From Zychaea mexicana (lineage: Eukaryota > Mucoromycota > Mucoromycetes > Mucorales > Lichtheimiaceae): a stretch of DNA of 64,000 bases. The notes under the pieces are model-generated. The model saw only the letters and a list, made by a program, of their open reading frames with translations. It was not told where the DNA came from and did not search any database. Shown piece by piece: positions 53,001 to 64,000 of the stretch. Where the stretch lies: contig NW_026516681.1 in the NCBI RefSeq assembly GCF_025766255.1, positions 434,001 to 498,000 on the forward strand, in the 5' to 3' direction. The position numbers and the translations under genes are program-made. The first letter of the stretch is position 1, and each line of letters starts with the position of its first letter.

Positions 53001-53339
53001 GGCGTTTACGAAAATTCACGCAGACAAATAACGGGCAAATATGTATCCGAATTGAAAAACGTAACATTCAAGTCGACGAGAGCTCGGATACATATTTAGC
53101 CGAGAAGAATATGAGCAGTCATCGTTTCTTTCGGTTACTTTTTTGCTTATTAGCACTTACCAATAGATCGCTCAATCTAATATACTATGCGACAACCGAC
53201 GTAAAAACTAAAAGCAATCCTAAAAGACATGTGTATATAAAAGAAGTAGAACAATATAATTTAAAACAGAATTTATCAAAAGAAAAAAGAAGGAACAGAT
53301 AAGAAGAAAGAAGAAGTATATGTATGAGAGAGAGAAAGG

Positions 53340-55005
53340 AAAACAGGAAAGAAAGCTAAGCATGTCCACACATTCATTTGCTGGACCATGGTGGTTGCTG
53401 TATTGTACGCGTTGAGTGCGTTCTGTCAAAGTATTGTTTAGATATCGATCAGGATCGTGCTGTTGAGCTTCATAGCGCCCCAACTGAAGTGGCCGAAGAC
53501 TTTCCCTGTATTCTTCGTCTAACTGCAGCAGATTCTCTTCCCGTAGACGGATTTGTGCGCGTAGTTCGCAGATGGCTGCCTCATCCTCACGGTCGAGCCG
53601 TCGAAGCAAACGCATGCGGTTTTCCATACGGATTTGCGCTGCTTCGTTATCAATGATCACTGTGGGAAAAATTTTGGTTAAATCTGGTTGGTTTTTTGGG
53701 GGTAAATAACCAGAATTAACCAGAACCAGAATTGACCAGTAATCACCAGCAGAACCATAAATAACCAGATTCCACCAGCAAAACCCAGGAACATGAACAG
53801 CCAGATTTCACCAGCAAAAACCAGGAACACGAACAAGCAGAATCCATCAGAAAGAAATAAACCATAAAAAACCAGATAGCATCAGAATACAAATAACCAT
53901 ATATTACCAGATTTCATCAAAATAAAAGAAACCAAGAACAACCAGGAAATGCTATTTTACTTCTGAGCGGTATTATGATAGTGTAACCATTCATTTCTAG
54001 TTAATTTTGTTCATATTCAATAACGCGAGGCCTTCTTCTTAATGTGTGATTGATCGTACAATAATGCACTGTTAAGGTTGAGGGACAAGAGAGGCGGATA
54101 TATCATAAAGTCATATCTATATACATTCGTGCATAATCAATTTGGTATTGACAATGAATTAACTGCTATTGCTATCGTTGGTCATTCTTCAGCTTATCAC
54201 AACACTTACATTTTTGAATGCCGTGCCGTTTTCGACTTGCGGCCACGCGAAATCGGTGTTGTTCGTTTTTTTCCTTGCCGCCTCTTTCTTGTTGCTTATC
54301 TTTGGCGGCGTCTTTCGTTGTTGGCTCCATTTATACACCAGTCTTATGCAAAAACAAAAAGGCAAGGTAATAACTATTATCATAATGAATTTTTTCATTA
54401 CCTTTGCGTTTCTTTACGCGAGTTGCGTTCATCGTCGCCACTTTTGGTAAAGTTTCGCCACGCTTGACGTACAAAATGACGAGCACCCCAATGGTTGACG
54501 CAACGGTCCGATGGTACTCTGGCATGTTCTACAGCAAGCCGCTCAACCTCGTTGATGCATTTATCAACCAAGGATTGCTTGATCGATTTCAACGGAACTT
54601 TTTTTGCCTCTTCTCTGGAGCACGGAAGTTTATCTTCAATCTTACTAGGGATCCTTTGACGACGCTTTTTGTCAGCATACCCATAGCCAGCTCAGCAGCT
54701 GCTCCCTCCAATCCACCTGCTTGCTGTATAACCAGGTGCATAACATGCTCCTTCTTGATATTATGTGTCTTAGACTCCTTTATCCAATTGACCGTGCTAT
54801 TGGCTGTAGTTGCTGTCTCTTCAACTTGTTGCTGCTGCTGGCTGTCATTTGATTTCAACATCTCCAATATCTCAGCGCAGATCACTTCGATACGCTGCTG
54901 ACGTTCATCAAGTTCGTCTATACGGCTACGTAAGACTGAATACTGGTCTTGTTCATCAAATACCATGGGCTCGTGTAAGGATGATGCGTAGTCTTGTGTG
55001 TACAT
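53340..55005 (-). pseudogene. H2: relative of H1, frameshifted
   Basis: From the ATG at 55005: a coiled coil (SVLRSRIDELDERQQRIEVI), a Gln run, then KKEHVMHLVIQQAGGLEGAA, matching HIVQ/KDFGGLDQ in H1. The frame shifts near 54700. The continuing frame carries IKQSLVDKCINEVERLAVEH and VPSDRCVNHWGARHFVRQAW (54592-54398), the H1-like PxDxCxxHW block. A basic exon follows (about 54340-54200), and a last coiled-coil exon begins at an acceptor at 53655 (TTTTTCCCACAG) with AQIRLREENLLQLDEEY. The intron before it contains the ACCAG array. Function unknown; possibly an accessory DNA-binding protein of these elements. Confidence 0.55.
53690..53950. repeat. Degenerate ACCAG-rich array
   Basis: Motifs such as AATTAACCAGAACCAG, ATTTCACCAGC and AACCAGATAGCATC recur at irregular 10-20 bp spacing (CTGGTT on the H2 coding strand). 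It lies inside the last H2 intron. It may be a subterminal repeat from a decayed element. Confidence 0.6.
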
Positions 55006-55188
55006 CGTGGTTTTACCAGTTGAAAACGAGAAAGAAATGTAGAAAAAAGGGGCACATAACTCAAGAGAATTGGCATTAATTAAAATATGTATGCAAATGC
55101 AGGTACAGGCATTTAGTTATAGGACGTGCGTACTTGATAAAAATATAATGAAACTGATTGAAGGGTATAGTTTCTTTAACTTCTCAAC

Positions 55189-55440
55189 ATGATTTGCCCA
55201 AAGTGCACTCTAAATTGTACCGAAAACAAATATTATGCTCATATGCGAACTTGCTTAAGCCCACCAACTAATAATAGCCGACAAGAAATCTCTACACCGC
55301 CAAATGCTACAAGCGAACCTTTAAAGAATCAACAACAGCAGACCGCTTTTATTGCTGACATTGTGCATCACACTGAATCTGTTTATAGTAGTAGCGAAAC
55401 AATATATACTGTATGGATGTCGATGAAGAACAGATTATGA
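55189..55440 (+). CDS. Small C2HC-type zinc-finger-like ORF
   Basis: The 83-aa frame starts MICPKCTLNCTENKYYAHMR and then TCLSP, giving Cys-x2-Cys ... His-x3-Cys spacing, a plausible single zinc knuckle. The rest is polar and Gln/Ser-rich. It is antisense to and overlaps the 3' end of the MULE transposase gene and lies between that gene and H2. Coding status is uncertain. It may be an exon of a short element gene. Confidence 0.35.
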   Translation: MICPKCTLNCTENKYYAHMRTCLSPPTNNSRQEISTPPNATSEPLKNQQQQTAFIADIVHHTESVYSSSETIYTVWMSMKNRL

Positions 55441-57597
55441 AAAGCACGCACAATGTGTTTACATACCAAGTATGTGCCTTGAGCCAGGTTTGGGTTTATG
55501 TAGTTTGCACGAAGAAATGCCGCGTTCCATTCTTGGATAAATCCTTTCTCCCAGCGTGTCAGGTTTTGACGAAGCACGATCTCGGTATTGAAACGGTTAA
55601 TTAGCTTTGGTATATAGCTATGTATAATGACGAATACCAAGAGATCCAATCTAGCACGGTTGTACGTATACATATGATTACGCTTAAGCACTTTCCAGTG
55701 TGCTTCGACAAGCATGGTTGTTCTTGACAGTGGGATGCGATCAGGGACAGAGCTAGCTGCCTATGTTATCCACTTGTCAAGCTGGTAATATCGGCGAAAC
55801 ATATAAGCCCATGCACGATGCAGATTATGCATAACGCAGTAGTCGTACATCTCCTGGGCGCATTGTTGCCATATATCGTTAGAATTAGCAAATACTGTCC
55901 CTATTATATATAGAACCAAGCAAAAGAATGACAGAAACAGGTGTATAAGTATATCAATGAGTGTTTATACATCTACCTAATAATTCTGCACCACGTGTTA
56001 TGAATACCTTCAGCCATCATTGGATGACGGCTGTAGTGCCTGCCCACCATCTTCAGTATCTCCTCTCTTCTTGGTTTATCACACATAATGCGATTCAAAT
56101 CAGTGGTGGCGGACGGTGTGAATTGATGCGAGACAAACGGGAATTGGACCATCGCTTCTTGGACGTCATAATAAGTGGATGTGGCATTTCTTCTAGAAGA
56201 AAGCTTCCTTTCCATAGAATGCTCTATATGCCAAAGACATTGACATAGACAACGACGACTATCCCATGTCGCGTGGATCGCACCAAGTTGCGCAGCATCA
56301 CCATCACTAAACATAAACTCTGGTTATAGTCTCCTGTCTTTGAGTTCTCCTAAAAACCGCTCTAAGGTTTGTGTTTTTGGATGCTCGATTGTGGCGTCTG
56401 CATTGCTTGTGTCACAAAGCATATATGCAACAGGGAATCCAGCATCATTCACATAGGCAATGACACCATATAGCTCCATACCAGCACGATTTGTCTTAAA
56501 AGTGGAGTTGATATGGTACTCTTCCACATGAACACAACCAGCCAAAGGGGCAAAAAAAGGAGTGACGAAACCCACAGCAACAATACCATCAGCAGTGTCA
56601 GAATAAATCTATTTTTTATTCATACAATAAGGCAAAAACACTACCTTTTTCTAGATAATCTACTAAAGCAAAAACAGGGTCTACAGAAGGCGAGTTCGTT
56701 TTCTGTATTAACCTACTTACCTCCGTATATCCTTGAATCATATACTGCTGTACCAAGAGCCAGGAGGAAACAAACTGGTCATCGTGTAGCATATACCACG
56801 TACGGAACGTCTCGCCCCACGTAATACATCTGTGCCGCCGTCGCCGCATGATAGCCCCATTCATCGATGATATCATTATGTATATCTGGCGCTGAACGAG
56901 TCATTGCATGTGCTGCAATAAATTCACGCACCTCATGTGATACACCTTCTGGGCATGGAGCTGGAGCGGCTGCATGTTGCGATGGATGGCGAACGGTAAG
57001 CTCGATCGTTCCTAGATCCCGATCGGTCACCATCCGTAGAGTGACACGCCGGCGCTCACGAACAGGTATCTAACATATAAAATTAATCCGTTCTCAACGA
57101 AACTGTACGCAAACACTTTGCCCATCTGTTCATTTTTATTGATGCCTTTCTTGAACGGTTGATTAGCTTACTTAATTCTGTATAGCTACAGATTAAACGC
57201 ATCTTGCGGTAAATGAAATAGCTTCACGAAGTGCCGGATCGCCAGTGTTCATCACATAATATCTGTAGTTGTCACAGAGCTGCACTGCTTCCAAAATACG
57301 TGTAATGATACGCTGATCTGACCATGTGCGCATTTCATCCTCGTAAATGATATAGTCCGAAAAAGAGAAGACCTCAGTAGTGACATCACCAGTGGAATTA
57401 CGGACAGCAAAAGGGTAAAAGTTGCCCAACTTGTCAATGAAGATCATTGAGTCGAGTGAAACTGGCATTCTCAGTGTCTGTCTGTCACGACAGACAATAC
57501 ACGTCCTGCACGGTCTTGTTCTACCGGCAAAAAGGGCAAACGGTTTCGTTTTTCTGCAATCCATGCAGTAACGATCGGGATCACCAAGCAATTCCAC
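55383..57597 (-). pseudogene. MULE-B transposase, spliced and broken
   Basis: The first exon (57597-57193) has a Cys-rich start (YCMDCRKTKPF, CRTCIVCRD). Next comes an N-terminal block (57073-56779, HEVREFIAAHAMTRSAPDIH). The MULE core is at 56575-56324 (HINSTFKTNRAGMELYGVIA, first Asp replaced by Asn-Ser) and 56314-55973 (FSDGDAAQLGAIHATW with the second Asp, then CQCLWHIEHSM). The region 55960-55383 holds VEAHWKVLKRNHMYTYNRAR and a SWIM-like TYLVCKHIVRAF. A TAG at 55761-55763 and uncertain exon joins show it is dead. It is not closely related to the OTU-bearing MULE here. Confidence 0.78.
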
Positions 57598-57772
57598 AGC
57601 TTCGGTATGGGACCAGCAGCATTGGTAGAGTTAGTTAAAGACATGGCAAGAATACAGGCGCGATGCAAAAAGGGGGGAGAAGAAAGGAAGAGGGGACCCT
57701 TGTAAACGAGCAAGCACCAAAAAATAAAAACGATGACGGCCCATTATTTATCCGAGCTCTCGACTTTGATGT

Positions 57773-58136
57773 GATATCAGAAAGGGAGTTGACAAGCGCA
57801 CTATGAAATAGTATGTATCCTACGAAGCGCTAATGTAATGCGGGCTGCTACACCGTCGGGCCAAAAGGTTGATCCTTGAAACACTTGATGCCAATGGGAG
57901 TTCCATATGTGGAGTATGGTAGTGGCGATGATACATATGAAGGACAGTTTGAACTCTGGCTTGACCGTGAGCGGGGAGGTGTTGAGAGACCTAATGTGAT
58001 CAAACGTCAAAGACCCATGGTCGACAAGGAAGCGCACGCTGATGGTCGACCACACTTGTGCTTTCACGGGACAGGACCAGAAAAAATGCTGCTCATCCTC
58101 GACCGCAGGACATAAACGGCAGGCTGGCGAGTCGAA
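57773..58136 (-). pseudogene. 5'-truncated LINE insertion (3' end of a reverse transcriptase with zf-RVT)
   Basis: The minus-strand frame reads ACRLCPAVEDEQHFFWSCP then VKAQVWSTI, the zf-RVT zinc-binding motif at the C-terminus of LINE reverse transcriptases (Cys-x2-Cys ... His ... Cys). It continues to RRIHTIS and a stop at about 57801. Direct repeats ACTTTGATGT at 57763-57772 and 58137-58146 flank it as a 10-bp target duplication. The 364-bp insert interrupts the right TIR of the MULE. Confidence 0.85.
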
Positions 58137-58209
58137 ACTTTGATGTTGCGTTTTTTATTTCGGATAAAGTATTATCCGACATTTGTCTGCGTAAAATCTC
58201 GTAAATGCC

Positions 58210-58289
58210 TATAACAGTGTTGTCGACAGTCGACAGCGATCGCTCGTATCGGATATCGACCGGAAGACTCGGTCAGACAGGTACAGTCT
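58210..58289. other. Junction between MULE right end and hAT relic
   Basis: GTTGTCGACAGTCGACAGCG contains a short palindrome. No gene. Confidence 0.3.
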
Positions 58290-60305
58290 GAGCATTCCGC
58301 ATCCACCAGTGCTCAGTTACCAGGCTACTTCGGCAATCAGCCCTTGACACCTATGGCCAGTGGGAAGACCAGGATTGGATCGAGAAGCTGCACAACTTGA
58401 TATTGCTCGTCGCTATTTCTAACAACTTCACGTTTCGATGGATTGAAAACCCTGAGACTATTGCATTGTTTGACCACCTGAATAGTCGCTTGAATGTTTG
58501 TCCCATCCATCTACTACTTGAGTCATTGAGCTCTATACACTAACCTGGTATATGCATATGCGGTTGATCAAAAACAGCATTCCAAGCCGCAAAGCCCTTG
58601 TGGGACGCATTCTGGATAGAGTTGCTGACATGGCCAACGGCAACATCGCGAAGAAGGCCAAGGAAACGAGCGGTGTGACATTAACTTATGATGGCTGGCG
58701 TAATGTTTCCAAGGAATCAATCCTCGGTATCGTCCTCAGCTAGGACAAGGGCGAGAGCATCGTATGGGATGCCAAGGACATTTCTTGTGATGTCGCTACC
58801 ACGGAGGAGGTCAAGAGAAAGCTGGAACACATTATCCACAATCCTGACAAGAAGCTTTAGCTGCTACAATCGAGGTCACCGCTGTAGTGACTAATTCCGC
58901 TAGTGCTTACACGGCCGCCGGCAAAGCCTTGCGTCTGGAGTATCCCAACATTGTCTGGTTGCCATGCTTTGCCCACCAGCTGAACCTTTGCATTGCTGAT
59001 CTCCTAAAGTTGTTCCCAGACCTCAAGGCATGCATCACGGAGTCCATAAAAGTCATTGAGGCGTTCAACCGATCGACTATCCTTGCAAGCGCGTTGCGAG
59101 ATACGCAGCTCAACCAGTACAGCAAGACCAAGAGTTTACGCCAGCCCGCCGCCACATGATGGACCAGCTACTATGATAGCCTCCAACGCACTGTGGGCAG
59201 TAAAGACGCCATCAAGATATGCTCATGCCTTCAAACACCACAATTTTATTATATCACTGATCCATGCATTATCTACATATAGGTCGTTGCGATCGCATCC
59301 CCACAAACACCCAGCGATGTTAGAAACATTGTCAATTCCACCAGCTATGGAATACCTGCACTGCACTGATTAAGATGATGGCATCTTTTGCTAAGACGCT
59401 CGATATTTTGCAATCAAATCATGCATGGCTGTTCGATGTTGTGCGCGTCTTTGCTCAAGATATCGCCCCCATGTTCATCACCCGCAAGCCACGCTTTGTC
59501 CTCGACTTACCATGTGCCCAACTCAATCACTTGTCGGTCGACTGGAGAAACGTTGGTACTCCTGGGAACAGCCACTGTTGCTAGTGGCTGCATTCCTGCA
59601 TCCCGGCATAAAGGATCGCCTTGTCACCAACACCCCCGGCCAATACCATCCTGAGGAGTCGCCAATCCACTTGAGCCCGTTCGTGTATGGCGCCTTCATC
59701 CGCAAATACTACACTATGTGGACCGGCGAGGACTGCAGCATGCTGCCTGTGCAAGTAGCCGCTTATGCTGCCGGAGAGGGGGTTTTTTTCACCCGACGCA
59801 GGTCGAACCGTTCCTGAAGGTAGAGGACAAGGACGGGGCGCTCAGGCCGTACTGGAAGAGCGTATTGGGCGACGGATAGTGTAAGCAGCTGGCATTCGTG
59901 GCGTTGCGCGCTCACGAAATTGTCGTTAACTCGGCATCTTGCGAGCGTCTATTCACCGACATGGGGTACATACACACGAATCCACGGAATCGGTTGGGCT
60001 GGCCGAAAGTGCTGCGAATGGCGCAGATCAGGGCAGATCTCAAGAACCAGCGAGGAAAAATCAAGGAGCGGGCAACCCCGCGTGAATACCCGATTGAAGA
60101 AGATGAGCTGGCAACAGCAGCCACCAAGGAGGACTTGCTCGCAATGGTCAACAGCAGCGAGGAGTCGACGGAGATCTTGCACGATGAGTGGATGGCACTC
60201 GCAAACGAGTGGATCGACATGCTGAATGATGAGCACAATGAGGCGGGCCAGGAGAGCCTGGAAGATATGCTGGACGAGTCAGACCCCACTCCCTACCAAA
60301 GATAG
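58290..60305 (+). pseudogene. hAT-superfamily transposase relic
   Basis: Pieces in order: a pre-catalytic region from about 58350 (DQDWIEKLHNLILLVAISNN, FTFRWIENPETIALFDHLN); 58552-58743 with GVTLTYDGWRNVSKESILGI (first catalytic Asp block); 58887-59159 with TNSASAYTAAGKAL and NIVWLPCFAHQLNLCIADL (the hAT CxxH block); and degenerate sequence to 59890. The C-terminal hAT dimerisation domain is 59898-60305 (NSASCERLFTDMGYIHTNPR, NRLGWPKVLRMAQI). Stops at 58741 and 58858 and several frameshifts make it inactive. The last ~60 residues are acidic and polar. Element ends were not identified. Confidence 0.88.
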
Positions 60306-60697
60306 GCGCTACAAATGGACTCTCGAGTCTTTGCTTTCTCTCTCTCTTGCTCTCCCTTAAGCATTTCCAAATAAAGAAGGTTTATTCACGCTGGAGCCGT
60401 GAATTATTAGCTCTCCGAATATTCACGGTGAATAACCCAGCACTGGAAAAAACCAATATTAAAGGCCACATAATTCAACAGAATATTCCAAAGGAAAACG
60501 CTGAGTCCCACTGCACAGAATTGGCTCGTGGGTTCCAGCAGGGAAATATAAGTCGGGCTTTGTACCGCGAAATTACACGCATAAAGCAAACAAGCCTTCC
60601 TCCCTCCCCCAACAACAACAAAAATAATAATCACCTTCCTTTCTTTTCTTTCTTTCTTCTTCTATTCACTTTTCCACGTCTTGAAGGAACAAAAAGG
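60306..60697. promoter_or_regulatory. 5' region of the Ca2+-ATPase gene
   Basis: There is a CT-rich tract (TTCCTTTCTTTTCTTTCTTT, about 60637-60665) just upstream of the ATG, a usual feature near fungal transcription starts. The frame stays open back to 60347, but the upstream residues are low-complexity and unlike P-type ATPases, so the ATG at 60698 is preferred. An inverted GTGAATTATTAG/ATTCACGG motif lies at about 60398-60430. Nothing else recognised. Confidence 0.45.
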
Positions 60698-63600
60698 ATG
60701 CCTCGAGACGAACGGAGGCCTTTGATCAACGAAGATCACCAGGGCTCCTTTGGGGTATCTGCTGATGAACTCACACACCTTGTCGATCCTAAAAATCCAG
60801 ACTTGCTTAAACGTCTTGGCGGCACCGAGCAGCTGGCTCGAAAGCTACGTGTTGACCTGCGCGTGGGTCTCTCTGCTGACGAAGGTGTCGAGCGATCAAG
60901 TGACGAGCCGTTCAACGAACGTCAAGCTGTCTTTGGCCGAAATATTTTGCCTGAAGCACAAAGCAAAACCTTTTCGGAATTACTGTGGGCTGCTTACAAT
61001 GACAAGACTTTGAGTATGTTTTAGATTGTTGCCAAAGTTTGACGGGACAGTCATTTTTCACAAACAAAACATAATGAGCTAAACTTTCACTCCTAAATGA
61101 CCCGACGTCAACTATTGAACTTTAGTCATGCTGACCATTGCGTCATTCGTGTCCCTTGCCGTTGGCATTTACGAAGATTACAGCCCACGCCACGATCCGG
61201 ACGAACCCAGAGTTGGTTGGTAAGTTTCGTGGCTAATATAGGTGACACAGGGTGATAAACGAAAATGGAGAAAGAGTGGCGCGGTGGGTATTTCTCCGAC
61301 TTGTGTACTAAAATAAATTAGGGTGGAAGGCACGGCGATTCTCGTGGCTGTATTAGCAGTCGTGTTCACCAACGCCATCAACGACTACCAGAAGGAAGCT
61401 CAGTTCAAGAAACTCAATGCCAAGAAAGAAGACCGTGAAGTCAAGGTCTTGCGGGGTGGCAAACAACAGCAAATTAGCGTCTATGATTTAAATGTCGGCG
61501 ATGTTCTCGAACTAGAGCCGGGTGATATTGTTCCCGTCGATGGCATCTTCCTCCAAGGTCACAACATGGCGTGCGACGAGTCCTCGGCTACGGGCGAAAC
61601 TGATACCATGAAAAAGCAAGCCGAAGGCAATGGTGTTGACTGCTTCATCCTGTCCGGATCCAAGGTTTTGGAAGGCGTGGGTCGTGCGCTTGTGATTGCT
61701 GTTGGTGAGCATTCGTTTTATGGCAAGACCATGATGTCCATGCGTGGCGACGAAGCAGAAGGCACTCCCCTCCAAGTCAAGCTTGATGTGTTGGCCGAAC
61801 AAATCGCAAAACTCGGCTTTGCTGCTGCCTTGGCCATGCTTTTGACATTGGTCATTAAATACTTTGTTACTGCCTCGCTCCAGGAAGAATACCCTCCCGG
61901 TGGCGAAATCGCTGCTGCCATGATCAGTATCGTCATCCAAGCTATCACCATCATCGTCGTTGCTGTGCCTGAAGGTTTGCCCATGGCCGTTACTATGGCA
62001 CTTGCCTTTGCCACAACGCAAATGCTCAAGGATAACAACTTGGTCCGCGTCTTGGCTGCATGTGAAACCATGGGAAATGCCACGGCCATTTGCTCTGACA
62101 AGACTGGCACGCTAACCCAAAACAAAATGACTGTCGTACGCGGTACTTTGGCCGACGAGTCCTTTGAGACTGTTGAGAAGATCAAGGACTGGGGCAAGAA
62201 GGTCCATTCCGAGTCTGTTCAAAACTTGGTGTTTGAAAACATTGCAGTCAACTCCACAGCGTTCGAAGGAAAGGACGAAAATGGCAACGTCGACTTTGTT
62301 GGCTCCAAGACCGAATGTGCTCTGCTCGGCTTTTCCAAGGGGCTCGGCAGCCGCTACGAGGATATCCGCCACGACAGCAAGGTTACCAAGGTGTTCCCCT
62401 TCTCATCCAAGCGCAAGTCCATGATGACTGTCATTGAGGTGCTAGAAAACACTGCTTCGACCAAGTCCCAGGCCGACTACCGTATCCACGTCAAGGGTGC
62501 ATCCGAGATTGTCCTGGGCGCCTGTACTCGCTATTTGGATGCCCAAGGTAACACCAAGAAGCTTGACAAGGATGTCCTCACCCGCTGGAACAACATCATT
62601 ACGGAGTACGCCAACAATGCTTTGCGCACAATTGCTTTGGCCTATCGCGATATCAAGACCGACCAGTTCGAAAACGCATCTGACGACGACGAACCTCCAC
62701 TTGAAGAACTGACCTTGATCGGCATTGTGGGAATTATGGATCCTTTGCGACCTGGTGTTGTGGAATCTGTTGCCAAGTTCCGCGAGGCTGGTGTGTTTGT
62801 CCGCATGATTACTGGTGACAATTTGAACACAGCCAAGGCCATTGCTCGTAACGCAGGCATTCTTACCAAGGGCGGTGAAGCATTGACTGGACCTGAGTTG
62901 CGCGCTATGTCGGTGGAAGAGCAGCGCAAGGTGATTCCCCGCTTGCAAGTGCTGGCCCGCTCCTCGCCTACTGACAAGACGATTGTTGTAACACGCCTTC
63001 AAGAACAGGAACAGGTGGTTGGCATGACTGGCGACGGTACAAACGACGGACCTGCACTCAAGTTGGCCGATGTTGGTTTTAGTATGGGTATTGCTGGCAC
63101 CGAGGTCGCCAAGGAAGCATCTGATATCATTCTCATGGATGACAACTTTAACTCGATCATGAAGGCTTTGCTGTGGGGCCGTGCTGTCAACGACGGTGTG
63201 CGCAAGTTCTTGACCTTCCAGCTGACCGTCAACATTGCCGCTGTTGCCTTGTCGTTCATCAGTGCCGTCGGATCCGAAAATTCTGAAAGTGTGTTGAGTG
63301 CTGTCCAACTGCTGTGGGTCAACTTGATTATGGATACACTCGCTGCATTGGCCCTGGCCACCGAACCACCTACTGACGACTTACTCCAGCGCAAGCCCAT
63401 TTCAAAATACGCTCATTTGATCAACTTTAAAATGGGTAAAATGATCCTCGGCCAGGCCATCTTCCAGATCATCATCAACTTGTGTGTTATCTATCTTGGC
63501 AAGCCCATCTTCCATCTTGGTGACAGCACTCACGACCAAGCAGTATTGCGCACCATTGTTTTTAACATCTTTGTTTTCTTGCAAGTCTTTAACGAGATCA

Positions 63601-64000
63601 ACTGCCGCCGCATTGACGGTTCCATCAACGTATTCAAGGATATCTTCAATAATTGGATCTTTATTGCTGTACAAGTCGCCGTCGTCCTCGGCCAGTATTT
63701 GATCGTCACTTTTGGCGGCATCGCATTCAAGACGACCCCTCTGACACCCATGCAATGGCTCGTGACCGTCTTGATTGGTGCTCTTTCGATTCCTGTCGGT
63801 ACTATCATTCGCCTGTTGCCTGATTGTGGATTTGAACGCCGGTTCCGTGAAGAAGCCCGTCAGCTCGCAACCTACTCGCGTATGCATTGGGAGGGTGCTA
63901 TTGGTGAAGTTCGCAATGGTTTGCGTGTTTACTCTATGCTTCGTCGTTCGCGTCACCCGCGCAGCCGCCATAGTCGTTCGGATTCGCTTAACAGCGTTCG
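60698..64000 (+). CDS. PMC1: P-type IIB calcium ATPase (PMC1/PMCA-like), 3' end beyond the window
   Basis: Pumps Ca2+ out of the cytosol into the vacuole or across the plasma membrane, driven by ATP. Exons 60698-61013, 61126-61219 and 61322 to the window end (introns 112 and 102 bp) give 1029 residues with no stop. Motifs: first membrane pair (MLTIASFVSLAVGIY and GTAILVAVLAVVF); PEGLP at 353-357 in the fourth membrane segment; phosphorylated Asp in CSDKTGTLTQNKM (D396); KGASE at 528; MITGDN with D636; GDGTNDGPALK at 707. The C-terminal six-helix region includes LLWVNLIMDTLAALALATE. The tail after 63860 is basic and Ser/Arg-rich (RRSRHPRSRHSR). Yeast Pmc1 is ~1170 residues, so about 100-150 are missing. 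The symbol is by similarity. Confidence 0.95.

Larger units (their letters stand above)
53001..58209 (-). mobile_element. Degenerate MULE with TIRs, carrying genes MULE-B and H2
   Basis: The left end (53001 onward) reads GGCGTTTACGAAAATTCACG and CAGACAAATA; the right end reversed (58209 backward) reads GGCATTTACGAGATTTTACG and CAGACAAATG. They stay alignable through TATCCGAA, AAAAACG and AACAT. The match continues as GAGCTCGGATA (53083) with its complement at 57749, after skipping a LINE insertion. It is ~5.2 kb and holds a broken MULE transposase, the H2 gene and a small zinc-finger ORF. The left end abuts the Helitron helicase, the right end the hAT relic. No target duplication recognised. 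Confidence 0.7.

Noticed and set aside
60347..60697. N-terminal extension of the Ca2+-ATPase
   Set aside because: The frame is open, but the residues are low-complexity and the CT-rich tract looks like promoter/5' UTR; the ATG at 60698 opens a typical acidic/basic N-terminus.

Overview
The window is eukaryotic, most likely from an early-diverging filamentous fungus (Mucoromycota, probably Mucorales). This is inferred from short GT-AG introns (about 70-110 bp), fungal transposons (pogo/Tigger, PIF/Harbinger, MULE, hAT, Helitron, LINE), a low-copy gene family of a type I associate with Mucorales, and one conserved host gene at the right edge. That host gene is a PMC1-type vacuolar/plasma-membrane Ca2+-ATPase (60698 to the window end). 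Almost everything else is transposons and multi-exon gene copies they have broken. I saw no rRNA or complete tRNA gene.

Layout. 26-2353: a decayed pogo/Tigger-like transposon. 3071-18151: a ~15 kb inverted duplication in which two copies (G1 and G2) of an uncharacterised multi-exon gene point outward from a long-TIR element (A, 9079-12690). A sister element (B, 18740-22512) separates G2 from a third copy, G3 (22916-26620). All three gene copies are dead and carry the same AT-rich insertions in their introns. 27945-29805: a TIR element with a second unknown gene (H1), followed by a LINE reverse-transcriptase fragment and an unknown gene fragment. 31414-31885: a 31-bp minisatellite. 31895-35934 and 44906-48963: two nearly identical full-length MULE transposons, each with an apparently intact five-exon, 909-residue transposase carrying FAR1, MULE, SWIM and OTU-protease domains.

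Between the MULE copies is gene D (35986-44355), a distant paralogue of G. One of its introns is 6.6 kb long and holds a nest of transposons. A low-GC element coding for a DDE transposase with a C-terminal chromodomain carries a complete two-gene Harbinger element inside its second ORF. The Harbinger transposase gene in turn holds a pogo-like MITE inside its own intron. Reading frames and target-site duplications close exactly at two of these levels.

48964-51323: G4, the best-preserved G copy (one missing base). It is the empty-site reference for the insertions in G1-G3. 52077-53000: a Helitron helicase remnant, abutted by a degenerate MULE with TIRs (53001-58209), which carries a relative of H1 (H2) and has a 5'-truncated LINE in its right TIR. 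A hAT relic (about 58290-60305) follows, and then the Ca2+-ATPase gene.

The strongest leads are the chromodomain transposon and its partner ORF, the long-TIR element family A/B with 22-bp satellite arms, the palindrome centred on element A, and the D/G gene family, which is hit by and amplified with these elements.
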